In this document: in pieces, positions 55,787 to 64,000 of the stretch | Position numbering within the stretch: the first letter of the stretch is position 1 | How the letters are laid out: each line of letters opens with the position of its first letter | Source: Serratia marcescens | GTDB lineage: Bacteria; Pseudomonadota; Gammaproteobacteria; Enterobacterales; Enterobacteriaceae | Assembly: GCF_001902635.1 (NCBI RefSeq) | Contig: NZ_MJAO01000007.1 | Coordinates: 62,001 to 126,000 of the forward strand | Direction: 5' to 3' | DNA length: 64,000 bases | Made by a program: the position numbers and the translations under genes | The notes under the pieces: generated by a model | What the model was told of the DNA's origin: nothing | The model's input: only the letters and a program-made list of their open reading frames with translations | Database searches by the model: none

Positions 55787-57775
55787 TCAGAAGTTGTAGG
55801 TCATGCCGACGGTGTAACGGCGGCCGTCCAGCGTGGTGCGGTAGTGGTCATAATCCACGGTTTTGTCGAGGATGTTGTAGACCCCGCCGGTCAGCTGCAG
55901 GTTCTTCGCCGCCTGATAGCTCAGGCCGGCATCGACGAAGGTGTAGGACGGCGTGCTGGTCTCCATCGAGGTGCGGCTCAGATAGTCTGAGGTGCGGCTG
56001 CGGAAGTTGACGCGCGACCACAGGCTGAGGTCTTGCGTGGCCTGCCAGTCCAGCACGGTGTTCAGCATGTGCTTCGGCATCTGGTTGAGCGCTTTACCCT
56101 GGAACTCGCCGCTCTTCTGCTCGGAGGCGGTGTAGGTATAGTTGGTGTTCCACTTCCAGTCTTTATTGATCTGCCAGCCGAAGGTGGCTTCTACGCCGCG
56201 CATATTGGCTTTGTCGACGTTGACGCGATCGCTGATAAAGTCATAGACATCGTTGCCGATCTTGCAGTCCGGCGTGTCTTCGCAGCGGCGCACTTCGGTG
56301 ATCTTGTTTTTGAAATCGGTGTTGAAGACCGTCACGCCGGCGTTGACGCCTTTCAGGTTGTCCCACATCAGGCCGATCTCTTCGCTCAGGCTCTTCTCTG
56401 GCTGCAGATCCGGGTTGCCGACGATAATGCCGTTACGCACGCCGCCGCCGGTGACCTGGCCCCAGCTGGCGGAGGATTGGCGCAGATCCGGCGAACGGTA
56501 GCCGGCGGACACGCCGCCTTTCATCGTCCACTGCTCGGTCAGGTGCCACACGCCGTACATGCGCGGCGACCAGTGGCTGCCGAAGTTCTGATCGCGGTCC
56601 ATACGGATGCCGCTGGTCAGGCTGAAGTCGTTGGTCAGCGCCCATTCGTCTTCGGCGAACAGCGCCCAGCTCCAGCGCGTCAGCTGGTTGACGTCTTTTG
56701 CCGAGCTGAGCTGGTTGCCGCTGTCGCCCAGTTTTTCGTAGCGGTACTGGCCGCCGAGGTTCAGCATGTGGGAGCCCAGCTCGAACTGGTTCTGGGTGTT
56801 GAAGATGGTGTTGTACATCTTCATCTTGCGCCCCGGGTTATTGGTCTCTTCCCGCTGAACGTAGCTGGTGGAGTTGCCGAAGTCGTAATAACCGTTGTGG
56901 GTCAGTGAGTAGTTGGTGCGCGTGTAGAGATCTTCGCCGCGAGAGGTCGGCTTGCACTTGCCTTTGCTGCAGCGTTCCGTCACCACCGATTTGCCCGGCG
57001 TGCTGTTACGATCCTGCAGCGAGCGACCGATTTCGAAGTCGAATTCGTTTTTCTCGTCCGGCGTCAGCGTGAACACCGCGGTGCCGCTGCGCATACGTTG
57101 TTCGTTGTAACCGTTGGCGATTTTATCTTCGGCGCGGCGCGACAGCAGGCCGTTGACCCGCAGGCCAAGCAGGCCTTCAATCAGCGGGCCGGCCGCGTAG
57201 GCGTTGGTCTGGAACAGATCGCCGGAGTCGCGGTTTTCCTGAAGGGTGGCGTCGCCGTGCAGCGAGCCTTTCCACTCGGTGCGGGAGGTCTTGCGGGTGA
57301 TGACGTTGATGACGCCGCCCATGGCGTCGGAACCGTACAGCGAAGACATCGGCCCGCGCACCACTTCGATGCGCTCGATGGCTTCCATCGGCGGCAGCCA
57401 GCCCTGTTCGATGCCGGCGTTGTCGCTGTTCGGACGGGTACCGCGGGTGTCAACGCGTTTGCCGTCCACCAGGATCAGCGTGTACTTGGAGGACATGCCG
57501 CGGATGCTGATGTCGCTGCTGCTGGCGCCGCCGGTGACGACAACGCCCGGCACGTCTTTCAGCGCGTCGGTGACGTCGCGGTAAGCTTTATCTTCGATTT
57601 GCTGGCGTGGGATCACCGAGATGGAGGCGGCGGAATCCTGAATTTTTTGCTGGAAGCCGGAGGCGGTGACGACCATGGTGTCCTGGGCGCTGTCCTGCGG
57701 CGCGGCCAGTGCGGCGGTGGCGCTGAAGGAGGCGATCACCAAGGCGGCGAGTTTGCTGTAACGTGGCGTTTCCAT
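55787..57775 (-). CDS. TonB-dependent catecholate siderophore receptor (IrgA/CirA/FepA-like)
   Basis: 662 aa. A signal peptide ends at ALA; the TonB box region DTMVVTASGFQQ is followed by a plug domain (about 50-170; IRGMSSKYTLILVDGKRV) and a 22-strand barrel ending in VGMTYNF with terminal Phe. Extracellular loops contain paired cysteines (ERCSKGKCK, RRCEDTPDCK), as in FepA/IrgA-type receptors. Start at ATG 57775. A Fur box lies 146 bp upstream. Confidence 0.9.
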   Translation of the reverse strand: METPRYSKLAALVIASFSATAALAAPQDSAQDTMVVTASGFQQKIQDSAASISVIPRQQIEDKAYRDVTDALKDVPGVVVTGGASSSDISIRGMSSKYTLILVDGKRVDTRGTRPNSDNAGIEQGWLPPMEAIERIEVVRGPMSSLYGSDAMGGVINVITRKTSRTEWKGSLHGDATLQENRDSGDLFQTNAYAAGPLIEGLLGLRVNGLLSRRAEDKIANGYNEQRMRSGTAVFTLTPDEKNEFDFEIGRSLQDRNSTPGKSVVTERCSKGKCKPTSRGEDLYTRTNYSLTHNGYYDFGNSTSYVQREETNNPGRKMKMYNTIFNTQNQFELGSHMLNLGGQYRYEKLGDSGNQLSSAKDVNQLTRWSWALFAEDEWALTNDFSLTSGIRMDRDQNFGSHWSPRMYGVWHLTEQWTMKGGVSAGYRSPDLRQSSASWGQVTGGGVRNGIIVGNPDLQPEKSLSEEIGLMWDNLKGVNAGVTVFNTDFKNKITEVRRCEDTPDCKIGNDVYDFISDRVNVDKANMRGVEATFGWQINKDWKWNTNYTYTASEQKSGEFQGKALNQMPKHMLNTVLDWQATQDLSLWSRVNFRSRTSDYLSRTSMETSTPSYTFVDAGLSYQAAKNLQLTGGVYNILDKTVDYDHYRTTLDGRRYTVGMTYNF

Positions 57776-57920
57776 GAGGTAAACCTTTCCTGGTTTGAAG
57801 TGAAAGTAATTAACCAACTGAATTTCTAATGAAATTATTCATAGTTCGCTGAGAAATTCATCGCTTCGTCAGCGTTGCGTGAGGCTATTGTAAGGATTTT
57901 TTACTGAATGTAAACGCTAA

Positions 57921-57935
57921 TGATAATTCATATCA
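57921..57935. promoter_or_regulatory. Fur box upstream of the TonB receptor
   Basis: TGATAATTCATATCA matches the Fur consensus TGATAATNATTATCA at twelve of fourteen defined positions; it lies in the promoter region of the receptor-binding protein operon. Confidence 0.75.
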
Positions 57936-57982
57936 TTTGTATGCTGGTTTGAGTGGCGGGAAAGGTAACCGGATGAATTAAA

Positions 57983-58011
57983 GGGAAAAGCGGCGCAACG
58001 AGCGTGCGCCG
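57983..58011 (-). terminator. Terminator after the sugar ABC permease
   Basis: CGGCGCA-N7-TGCGCCG followed on the minus strand by CTTTTCCCTTT, 6 bp past the permease stop. Confidence 0.7.
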
Positions 58012-58017
58012 AAGGGA

Positions 58018-59013
58018 TTAACGTTTTTGGATGTAGGTGATGGCCAGCGCCAGCGCCAACACCAGGCCTTTGATAATGTCCATGGCGTAGTAGGGGACCG
58101 ACAGCATCACCAGGCCGTTTTGCAGCACGCCGAGGATCACCGCGCCGATCAGGGTGCCGAGCGCATTGGGTTTGCCGGCGCCGGCCAGGGAGAAGCCGAT
58201 ATAGGCCGCCGCCACCGCATCCATCAGATAGCCGCTGCCGGCGTTGACCTGCGAAGAGCCGATACGTGACGCCAGCAAGATGCCGCCAAGCGCCGCCAGC
58301 CAAGCAGAAATGACGTAAGCGGCAACCCTGTAACGCACGGTGCGGATACCCGACAGGCGCGCGGCCTCGGGGTTGCCGCCGATGGCATACATGCGGCGGC
58401 CATGCTTGGTCAGCGACAGGAACAGCTGCACCGCTACGGTGACCGCCAGCATGATCAGCACGATCACCGGCACCTGGCCGAGGGCGGAAAACACCTCCGG
58501 GATCAGGCCTTCAGCCATGTCGCCATTCGGCAGCACCATGTTTTGGGTGATGGAACCGCCGTAGCTGTAGGTCATCGCCACGCCCTGGATCACGAACAGG
58601 CTGGCCAGCGTCGCCAGCATATCGGGGATTTTGAACACCACGATCAGCAGGGCGTTGAACAGGCCGACCAGCGTGCACAGCAGCAGCGTCACCACGATGG
58701 CGCCGGTGGTGCCGAACCCGTGCCAGACGAACAGCGAAATCACCAGCGCGTTGGCCAGCGAGGCGGTCGAGCCGACCGACAGATCGAAACCGCCGACCGA
58801 CAGCGAAATCGACACACCGATGGCGATCACCGTCACGATGGCGATCGAGCGCAGGATATTGATGATGTTGCTGGCATCGAGAAAGTTGTCCGACGCCAGG
58901 CCAAACAGGGCGATCAACGCCGCGACGGTCAGCAGCATGCCCCATTTGTAGAGGAAATCGAACAGCTGTTGACGCCAGGGCAGCGCAGGCCGCAGGGCTA
59001 ATTCTTTACTCAC
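58018..59013 (-). CDS. Sugar-type ABC transporter permease (RbsC family)
   Basis: 331 aa, about ten transmembrane helices, with the family motif GGFDLSVGSTASLANAL. Start is GTG 59013, overlapping the ATPase stop (GTGA), which fixes the start despite a longer open frame. Substrate probably a pentose or related sugar; not determinable from sequence. Confidence 0.88.
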   Translation of the reverse strand: MSKELALRPALPWRQQLFDFLYKWGMLLTVAALIALFGLASDNFLDASNIINILRSIAIVTVIAIGVSISLSVGGFDLSVGSTASLANALVISLFVWHGFGTTGAIVVTLLLCTLVGLFNALLIVVFKIPDMLATLASLFVIQGVAMTYSYGGSITQNMVLPNGDMAEGLIPEVFSALGQVPVIVLIMLAVTVAVQLFLSLTKHGRRMYAIGGNPEAARLSGIRTVRYRVAAYVISAWLAALGGILLASRIGSSQVNAGSGYLMDAVAAAYIGFSLAGAGKPNALGTLIGAVILGVLQNGLVMLSVPYYAMDIIKGLVLALALAITYIQKR

Positions 59014-60521
59014 GCAGGGGTTCCTCCGGTGGAATAGAGCAATAAGGTGTCTTCGTCGATATCGGCGGCGTTCAGCTCCGCCACGATGCGGCCGTCCCAC
59101 AACACGCAGATGCGATCGCACAGGCCGATCAGCTCGGCGAACTCGCCGGAGGCGTAAATCACGCCTTTGCCGGCGCGCGCCAGGCCGTCGATCAGGCTGA
59201 ACAGCTCCTGTTTGGCCTTGATGTCCACGCTCTTGGTCGGTTCGTCAAAGATCAGCACTTCGGCGTCGCCGCGCAGCCATTTGCCGATCGCCACTTTTTG
59301 CTGGTTGCCGCCGGACAGGCGCGCTAACCGCTGTTGCGGGCCCGAGGCGCGAATGTTCAGGCGCTGCATGACTTCGCGCGCCCAGCGCAGCTCCTGCCGC
59401 CGGCTGAACAGGCTCCAGCGCGAGAAGCTGTCGTCGGCGCTGACGCTCAGGTTCATCGGGATCGCCTCATCGATAAAAATGCCTTCTTTACGGCGTTCTT
59501 CCGGCACCAGCGCCAGCCCCTGTTCGACTGACAGGTGCGGCGCGCGTGGCGCCCAGGGCTGCCCGCGCAGTTCGCCACGCTCAAGTTGCGCGGCGCTGGC
59601 GCCGAATAGCGCCTTGCACAGCTCGGTTTTGCCGGCTCCAGCCAGCCCGGCGATGCCGAGGATCTCACCCTCATGCAGCCGCAGCGAAACGTCGCGCAGC
59701 TTGTGGCGATCGTGCAAACCCTGCACCTGCAACAGCGTTCGCTCGGCGTGCGGCGGGCGCGGCGGCGGGAAAATGTCGTCCAGCCGATGGCCGAGCATCT
59801 TCTCGACGATCTGCTCGCCGCTCAGCCCGCGCATGGCGTCTTCGCTGACGCGGCGGCCGTCGCGCAGCACCGTCAGCCGATCGCAAATGTCGCTCAGTTC
59901 GTGGATGCGGTGGGAAATAAAGACGATGCCGATGCCTTCGTATTGCAGGCGACGCACCACGTTAAACAGGCGTTCGCTCTCGGCGCGATCGAGCGGCGCA
60001 GTCGGCTCGTCGAGCACCAGAAAACGGCAGCGGTGTGACAGCGCGCGCGCCAGCAGCACCTGCTGTTTTTCCGCCAGCGTGCAGTCCGCCATGCGCCTGC
60101 GCGGGTTGAGCGGCAGTGCCAATTGCTGCAACAGCTGCGCGGCGCGGCGATGCAGTTCCGCCCAGTTCAACCAATGGCCCGGCTCGTTCAGCCAGTCCAG
60201 CATGATGTTTTCCGCCACCGACAGCGTGGGGATCAGCGCGACGTCGACCTCTTGCTGCACCACGTGAATGCCGTGGCGGCGTGCCTGCAGCGGGGAATGG
60301 ATATTCACCGCACGGCCGTCGATCAGGATCTCGCCGCGGTAGTGGTCGTGGGCGCCAGAAAGGATCGCCATCAGCGTCGACTTGCCTGCGCCGTTGGCGC
60401 CGACCAGCGCATGGGTTGAGCCGCCGCGCAGCGTGAAGTTCACGTCTTGCAGCGCGTTGAAGCCGGCGAAGGCGATCGAGATATTGCGCATCTCGAGGCA
60501 TGAAGGCGTTACGGTTGACAT
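59010..60521 (-). CDS. Sugar-type ABC transporter ATPase (RbsA/MglA family, two domains)
   Basis: 503 aa with two nucleotide-binding domains. Domain 1: Walker A GANGAGKST, Walker B FLVLDEPTAPLD. Domain 2: GLAGAGKTE, LSGGNQQK, VLIFDEPTKSVD. As usual in this family the second site has altered catalytic residues. Coupled to the permease. No periplasmic binding protein gene accompanies them in the window. Confidence 0.9.
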   Translation of the reverse strand: MSTVTPSCLEMRNISIAFAGFNALQDVNFTLRGGSTHALVGANGAGKSTLMAILSGAHDHYRGEILIDGRAVNIHSPLQARRHGIHVVQQEVDVALIPTLSVAENIMLDWLNEPGHWLNWAELHRRAAQLLQQLALPLNPRRRMADCTLAEKQQVLLARALSHRCRFLVLDEPTAPLDRAESERLFNVVRRLQYEGIGIVFISHRIHELSDICDRLTVLRDGRRVSEDAMRGLSGEQIVEKMLGHRLDDIFPPPRPPHAERTLLQVQGLHDRHKLRDVSLRLHEGEILGIAGLAGAGKTELCKALFGASAAQLERGELRGQPWAPRAPHLSVEQGLALVPEERRKEGIFIDEAIPMNLSVSADDSFSRWSLFSRRQELRWAREVMQRLNIRASGPQQRLARLSGGNQQKVAIGKWLRGDAEVLIFDEPTKSVDIKAKQELFSLIDGLARAGKGVIYASGEFAELIGLCDRICVLWDGRIVAELNAADIDEDTLLLYSTGGTPA

Positions 60522-60677
60522 AGCGTATCGAGGCCGTTTAGATGTTTAGATGGCTGTTTTGCTCTGTTGTAACACAGATTGCGCCGTTGGCAACCAACAA
60601 AATGGCATAACGGCGATGAAAAAAGCGTTGGCGGGCAGGGCGCAACCCGCGTCAGGCTGCGCCGGAACGATAAGTGG

Positions 60678-61235
60678 TCAGAAGGTGGTGGGCGTGTGTG
60701 CGCTGACGATGCGGCAGATGCGCGCCGAGGTATTGCTGAAGCTGTGTGGAATGCCGGTGTTGATGGCGTAGCTCTGGCCGGCGCTCAGGCAGTAGCTTTG
60801 GCCGTTGATGGTCAGCACGATCTCGCCTTCCAGCAGGGTGCCGATCTCTTCGCCCTGATGCTTGATCTTTTCACCGGTGGTGGTGCCGGGCTGGTAGGTT
60901 TCCAGCATCATCGCCAGGTTGCGCGTCGGGCTGCCGTTGTGCACCAGTTTCATCGACACCCCCTGGCTGCCGATCTCAATCAGGTCCTCGGCGTCGATCA
61001 CCACGCGCGGCTCGTCGGCGGCTTCCGGTTCGGCAAAGAATTCCGACAGCGACAGGCCATATACCTTCAGCAGCTTTTGCAGCGTGCTGATGGCCGGGCT
61101 GACCTTGTCCTGTTCGATGGTGCTGATCGCACTGTGGGTTAACCCGGACAGTTCGGCGACCCGGCGCTGCGACAAACCCAACTGCTGACGGATCTGCGAC
61201 AGGCGTTTGCCCGGTGCCAAGCTGGCTTCGCTCAT
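60678..61235 (-). CDS. puuR: Putrescine utilisation repressor PuuR
   Basis: 185 aa, exactly the E. coli length. An XRE-type HTH (LSQIRQQLGLSQRRVAELSGLTHSAISTIEQ) is followed by a C-terminal cupin domain that senses putrescine. It represses the puu genes and is divergent from puuA here. Confidence 0.95.
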   Translation of the reverse strand: MSEASLAPGKRLSQIRQQLGLSQRRVAELSGLTHSAISTIEQDKVSPAISTLQKLLKVYGLSLSEFFAEPEAADEPRVVIDAEDLIEIGSQGVSMKLVHNGSPTRNLAMMLETYQPGTTTGEKIKHQGEEIGTLLEGEIVLTINGQSYCLSAGQSYAINTGIPHSFSNTSARICRIVSAHTPTTF

Positions 61236-61630
61236 AGCGGTACTTCCTTCTGGTAGGGGCGACAGGCAGAAATGAATATCGGTATCGGACGCCTGCCCGG
61301 GCGATAACGATGCTGCATGATATCGGTAGTTAGGGCGGCTTTGGAAAATATATTGCCCATGTTCACCCTCGGTGCGGCGGAAGAAATACTTGACGTGAAA
61401 ATGGCGGCAAGGCCTTTTCGGTCAATATTTTATCAATTTAGCAGCCGCTGGCGAATAATCAAACAGGATTGTAACATTTGCAAACCATTTGTGTTAAGGC
61501 TATGTTTCATATTGTGGATGTTATTTTGAGCGCCCAACGGCGGCGCGGCCTGGCAAGAAATCCAATCCTGTGTTGAATCGAACGGCGAACGGGCGCCAAC
61601 GCGCCTTCAGAGCATAATGGCGGGTGACGT
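61236..61630. other. 395-bp puuR-puuA divergent regulatory region
   Basis: AT-rich promoter region. It contains a PuuR-box-like sequence at 61345-61359; a second AT-rich candidate in reverse orientation lies near 61423-61437. No gene is seen. Confidence 0.6.
61345..61359. promoter_or_regulatory. Candidate PuuR-binding site
   Basis: AAAATATATTGCCCA matches the reported E. coli PuuR sequence AAAATATAATGAACA at twelve of fifteen positions and lies between puuR and puuA. Confidence 0.5.
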
Positions 61631-63049
61631 ATGCAAACCAATAGCGCAGCAGTTGAACATTTTGCACAGCATCATGAAGAGAGGCGAAGTAGCGCGTTCC
61701 AAAATGAGGTTGCTCATTATTTGGAACGCCATCCCGCCACGCAGTATGTCGATATCCTTCTCACCGATCTCAATGGTTCCTTCCGCGGCAAGCGTATACC
61801 CGTCTCAGGGTTGAAAAAACTGGAAAAAGGCAGCTATTTCCCAGCGTCAGTGTTCGCCATGGACATCCTCGGCAATGTGGTGGAGGAGACCGGCCTTGGG
61901 CAGGAGCTCGGGGAGCCGGACCGTATCTGCCTGCCGGTGCCCGGCTCGCTGACGCCCTCGGCTGCCGATCCGCAGCATATCGGCCAGGTGCTGCTGACCA
62001 TGCTGGATGAAGATGGCACTCCCTTTGACGTTGAACCCCGCAATGTGCTGAACCGCGTGTGGCAGGCGCTGCGCAAGCGCGGCTTGTTCCCGGTGGCAGC
62101 GGTAGAGCTGGAGTTTTATCTCATCGATCGGCAGCGGGACGCGGAAGGCGACCTGCAGCCGCCGTGTGCGCCCGGCACCCAGGAGCGCAACACCCAGAGC
62201 CAGGTGTACTCCGTCGATAACCTGAATCACTTCGCCGAGGTGCTGAACGACATCGACGCGTTGGCGCAGCTGCAGGGGTTACCGGCGGACGGCGCGGTGG
62301 CGGAGGCGTCGCCGGGGCAGTTCGAGGTCAACCTGCGCCATACCGACGACGTCTTGCTGGCCTGCGACCACGCGCTGGCGCTGAAACGGTTGGTGCGGCT
62401 GGTGGCCGAGAGCCACGACATGCACGCCACCTTTATGGCCAAACCCTATGAAGATTACGCCGGCAGCGGCATGCATGTACATGTCAGCATGCAGGACGGC
62501 GCGGGCAATAACCTGTTCGCCGACGCCGCAGGCGAAGATTCGCCGCTGATGAAGCAGGCGTTGGCGGGGATGATCACCCTGATGCCGGCGTCGATGGCGC
62601 TGCTGGCGCCGAATGTCAACGCCTATCGCCGTTTCCAGCCGGGGATGTATGTGCCGGTCCAGGCCTCCTGGGGCCACAACAACCGCACCGTGGCGCTGCG
62701 CATTCCCTGCGGCGAACCGGAGAACCACCGGGTGGAGTACCGCGTGGCCGGTGCCGACGCCAATCCCTACCTGGTGATGGCGACGATCCTGGCCGGCATG
62801 CTGTACGGGCTGGACAACGCGCTGCCGCTGCCCGAACCGGTGACCGGCAACGGGCTGGAACAGGAGGGGCTGCCGCTGCCGATCCGCCAGAGTGACGCGC
62901 TGTACGAATTCGAGCATCAGCATGCGCTGACGCACTACCTCGGCGAACGTTTCACCCACGTCTATCACGCCTGCAAGACCGATGAACTGCTGCAATTCGA
63001 GCGGCGGGTGACGGAAACCGAGATCGACTGGATGTTGAAAAATGCCTGA
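61631..63049 (+). CDS. puuA: Gamma-glutamylputrescine synthetase PuuA
   Basis: 472 aa, same length as E. coli PuuA. Glutamine synthetase fold with VELEFYL, SPGQFEVNL, GSGMHVHVS and the ATP/glutamate segment NRTVALRIP. It catalyses the first step of putrescine breakdown, glutamate plus putrescine plus ATP. ATG 61631 has no strong ribosome site. Confidence 0.95.
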   Translation: MQTNSAAVEHFAQHHEERRSSAFQNEVAHYLERHPATQYVDILLTDLNGSFRGKRIPVSGLKKLEKGSYFPASVFAMDILGNVVEETGLGQELGEPDRICLPVPGSLTPSAADPQHIGQVLLTMLDEDGTPFDVEPRNVLNRVWQALRKRGLFPVAAVELEFYLIDRQRDAEGDLQPPCAPGTQERNTQSQVYSVDNLNHFAEVLNDIDALAQLQGLPADGAVAEASPGQFEVNLRHTDDVLLACDHALALKRLVRLVAESHDMHATFMAKPYEDYAGSGMHVHVSMQDGAGNNLFADAAGEDSPLMKQALAGMITLMPASMALLAPNVNAYRRFQPGMYVPVQASWGHNNRTVALRIPCGEPENHRVEYRVAGADANPYLVMATILAGMLYGLDNALPLPEPVTGNGLEQEGLPLPIRQSDALYEFEHQHALTHYLGERFTHVYHACKTDELLQFERRVTETEIDWMLKNA

Positions 63050-63584
63050 ATGGGCGTATAAAGTAAGAGGTATGTGCGGGAGACTGGCCTGCCGGTAGCG
63101 GATTAATTCGCCCGCCGGGCTGGTTTTCCGTTCGATCGACAAAAAGAATTTGTATTTGAGGGCTTCCGGATCTTGTCATCCGGAGGCATTCTGGTGCAAA
63201 ATATCTCAAATGCAGATAGCCGACGTTTTGAAAGCGTCGGTTATTTTTTTTGCATTAAGTTTTACCAACGTAGCGTTTCATACACCAAGCGAGGCCGGAC
63301 ACCGATCCGGATAGATAAATAGTTTCGTGCGCGATCAAACAAAACTTTATGGTCGTGACTCATGAGGATAAGAAAGATGGGGCAATTTTTCACTTTAGCA
63401 CCGGTGCCCGCCGGTTTCCGCTGTGGCCGCAGCGACTATGGAGCAGCCGAGGCTTCCTCGACCCGCTATCCAGCTTACAATCCCCTTCTTTTAGAATTAA
63501 GTCGCTCGTTGCGAAGTTTCCCCGCAACCTTAAGTCTTGGCGTGTCCGCCATCCGCAAGGCTCAAGGTAAGGGGGGGCTGAACA
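63050..63584. other. 535-bp region between puuA and puuP
   Basis: It holds the puuA terminator (63220-63250) and an inverted repeat TCCGGAT-CTTGTC-ATCCGGA (63165-63184). The stretch 63260-63580 presumably carries the puuP promoter and a long leader. Two overlapping frames here (63349 and 63362 starts) do not resemble proteins. Confidence 0.5.
63220..63252 (+). terminator. Terminator between puuA and puuP
   Basis: CCGACG-N9-CGTCGG (with further internal T/A pairing) followed by TTATTTTTTTT. Confidence 0.85.
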
Positions 63585-64000
63585 ATGTCCGATAACGCCA
63601 TCAACGCCGCTCCGGCTCAACGCACTCAGCTGCGTAAAACCCTGACGTTAGTTCCGGTAGTGATGATGGGCCTGGCTTATCTGCAGCCAATGACCATCTT
63701 CGATACCTTCGGCATCGTATCCGGCCTGACCGATGGTCACGTCGCGACCGCGTACGCCTTCGCTCTGCTGGCGATCCTGTTTACCGCCCTGAGCTACGGC
63801 AAGCTGGTGAAGAAGTTCCCTTCCGCCGGTTCCGCCTACACTTACGCCCAGAAAGCCATCAGCCCGCACGTCGGCTTTATGGTGGGCTGGTCATCGCTGC
63901 TGGACTACCTGTTCATGCCGATGATCAACATTTTGCTGGCCAAGATTTACCTGGAAGCGATCTTCCCGGGCGTGCCGTCCTGGATCTTCGTGGCGGTGCT
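63585..64000 (+). CDS. puuP: Putrescine importer PuuP (partial, 5' end only)
   Basis: The first 138 codons are visible; the gene runs off the right edge. APC-family permease. The segments [26 protein letters not shown] and [20 protein letters not shown] match E. coli PuuP closely. AAGGGGGGG precedes the ATG. In E. coli puuP is divergent from puuA, here it follows puuA on the same strand. Confidence 0.93.
   Translation, partial: MSDNAINAAPAQRTQLRKTLTLVPVVMMGLAYLQPMTIFDTFGIVSGLTDGHVATAYAFALLAILFTALSYGKLVKKFPSAGSAYTYAQKAISPHVGFMVGWSSLLDYLFMPMINILLAKIYLEAIFPGVPSWIFVAV

Noticed and set aside
63349..63595. Two overlapping frames (73 and 77 codons) upstream of puuP
   Set aside because: They overlap each other in different frames and one runs into puuP; neither resembles a protein.

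Overview
The window is enterobacterial chromosome, most likely Serratia (S. marcescens or a close relative). It is GC-rich, and the block from about 13 to 51 kb keeps, in inverted direction, the gene order of the 49-minute region of Escherichia coli: proL-yejM-yejL-yejK-rplY-radD-rsuA-bcr-yejG-yejFEBA-pdeN-mepS-lpxT-yeiR-efpL-yeiW-setB-fruBKA-nfo-yeiH-yeiE-lysP. Species assignment is inference; protein families were recognised by reading the translations, with no database search.

Layout. (1) 1-7.3 kb: tetrathionate respiration, ttrR (partial) and ttrS on the minus strand and ttrBCA on the plus strand, with an FNR-like site and a perfect palindrome between them. (2) 7.35-13.06 kb: an AT-rich 5.7 kb integrative element in the tRNA-Pro(GGG) gene proL, bounded by 50-bp exact repeats. 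It carries a tyrosine integrase, two small membrane proteins, a tightly coupled operon of six small, mostly unrecognised genes, and about 1.6 kb without clear genes but with repeats and hairpins. This is the least explained part of the window. (3) 13.1-36.7 kb: conserved core (envelope control, nucleoid protein, ribosomal protein L25, RadD, RsuA, Bcr, the YejABEF peptide importer, a c-di-GMP phosphodiesterase, MepS, LpxT, YeiR, EfpL, Mtr, SetB), with a small pilin-like gene inserted. (4) 36.9-41.2 kb: TMAO reductase torC-torA without torD, and a Nudix hydrolase. (5) 41.4-51.1 kb: fructose PTS operon with two Cra sites, a DJ-1/PfpI protein, nfo, yeiH/yeiE and lysP. (6) 51.1-57.9 kb: a membrane protein with a degenerate GGDEF domain and a Fur-box-associated catecholate-type iron uptake locus (permease and ATPase convergent with binding protein and TonB receptor); a 301-bp IS4-like miniature element has split their shared terminator. 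(7) 58.0-64.0 kb: a sugar-type ABC permease/ATPase pair without a local binding protein, then putrescine use (puuR, puuA, start of puuP).

Themes: anaerobic respiration with alternative acceptors (tetrathionate, TMAO), nutrient import (peptides, fructose, lysine, tryptophan, iron, putrescine) and envelope homeostasis. The accessory insertions (proL element, miniature element, pilin-like gene, tor genes) sit between otherwise conserved neighbours.
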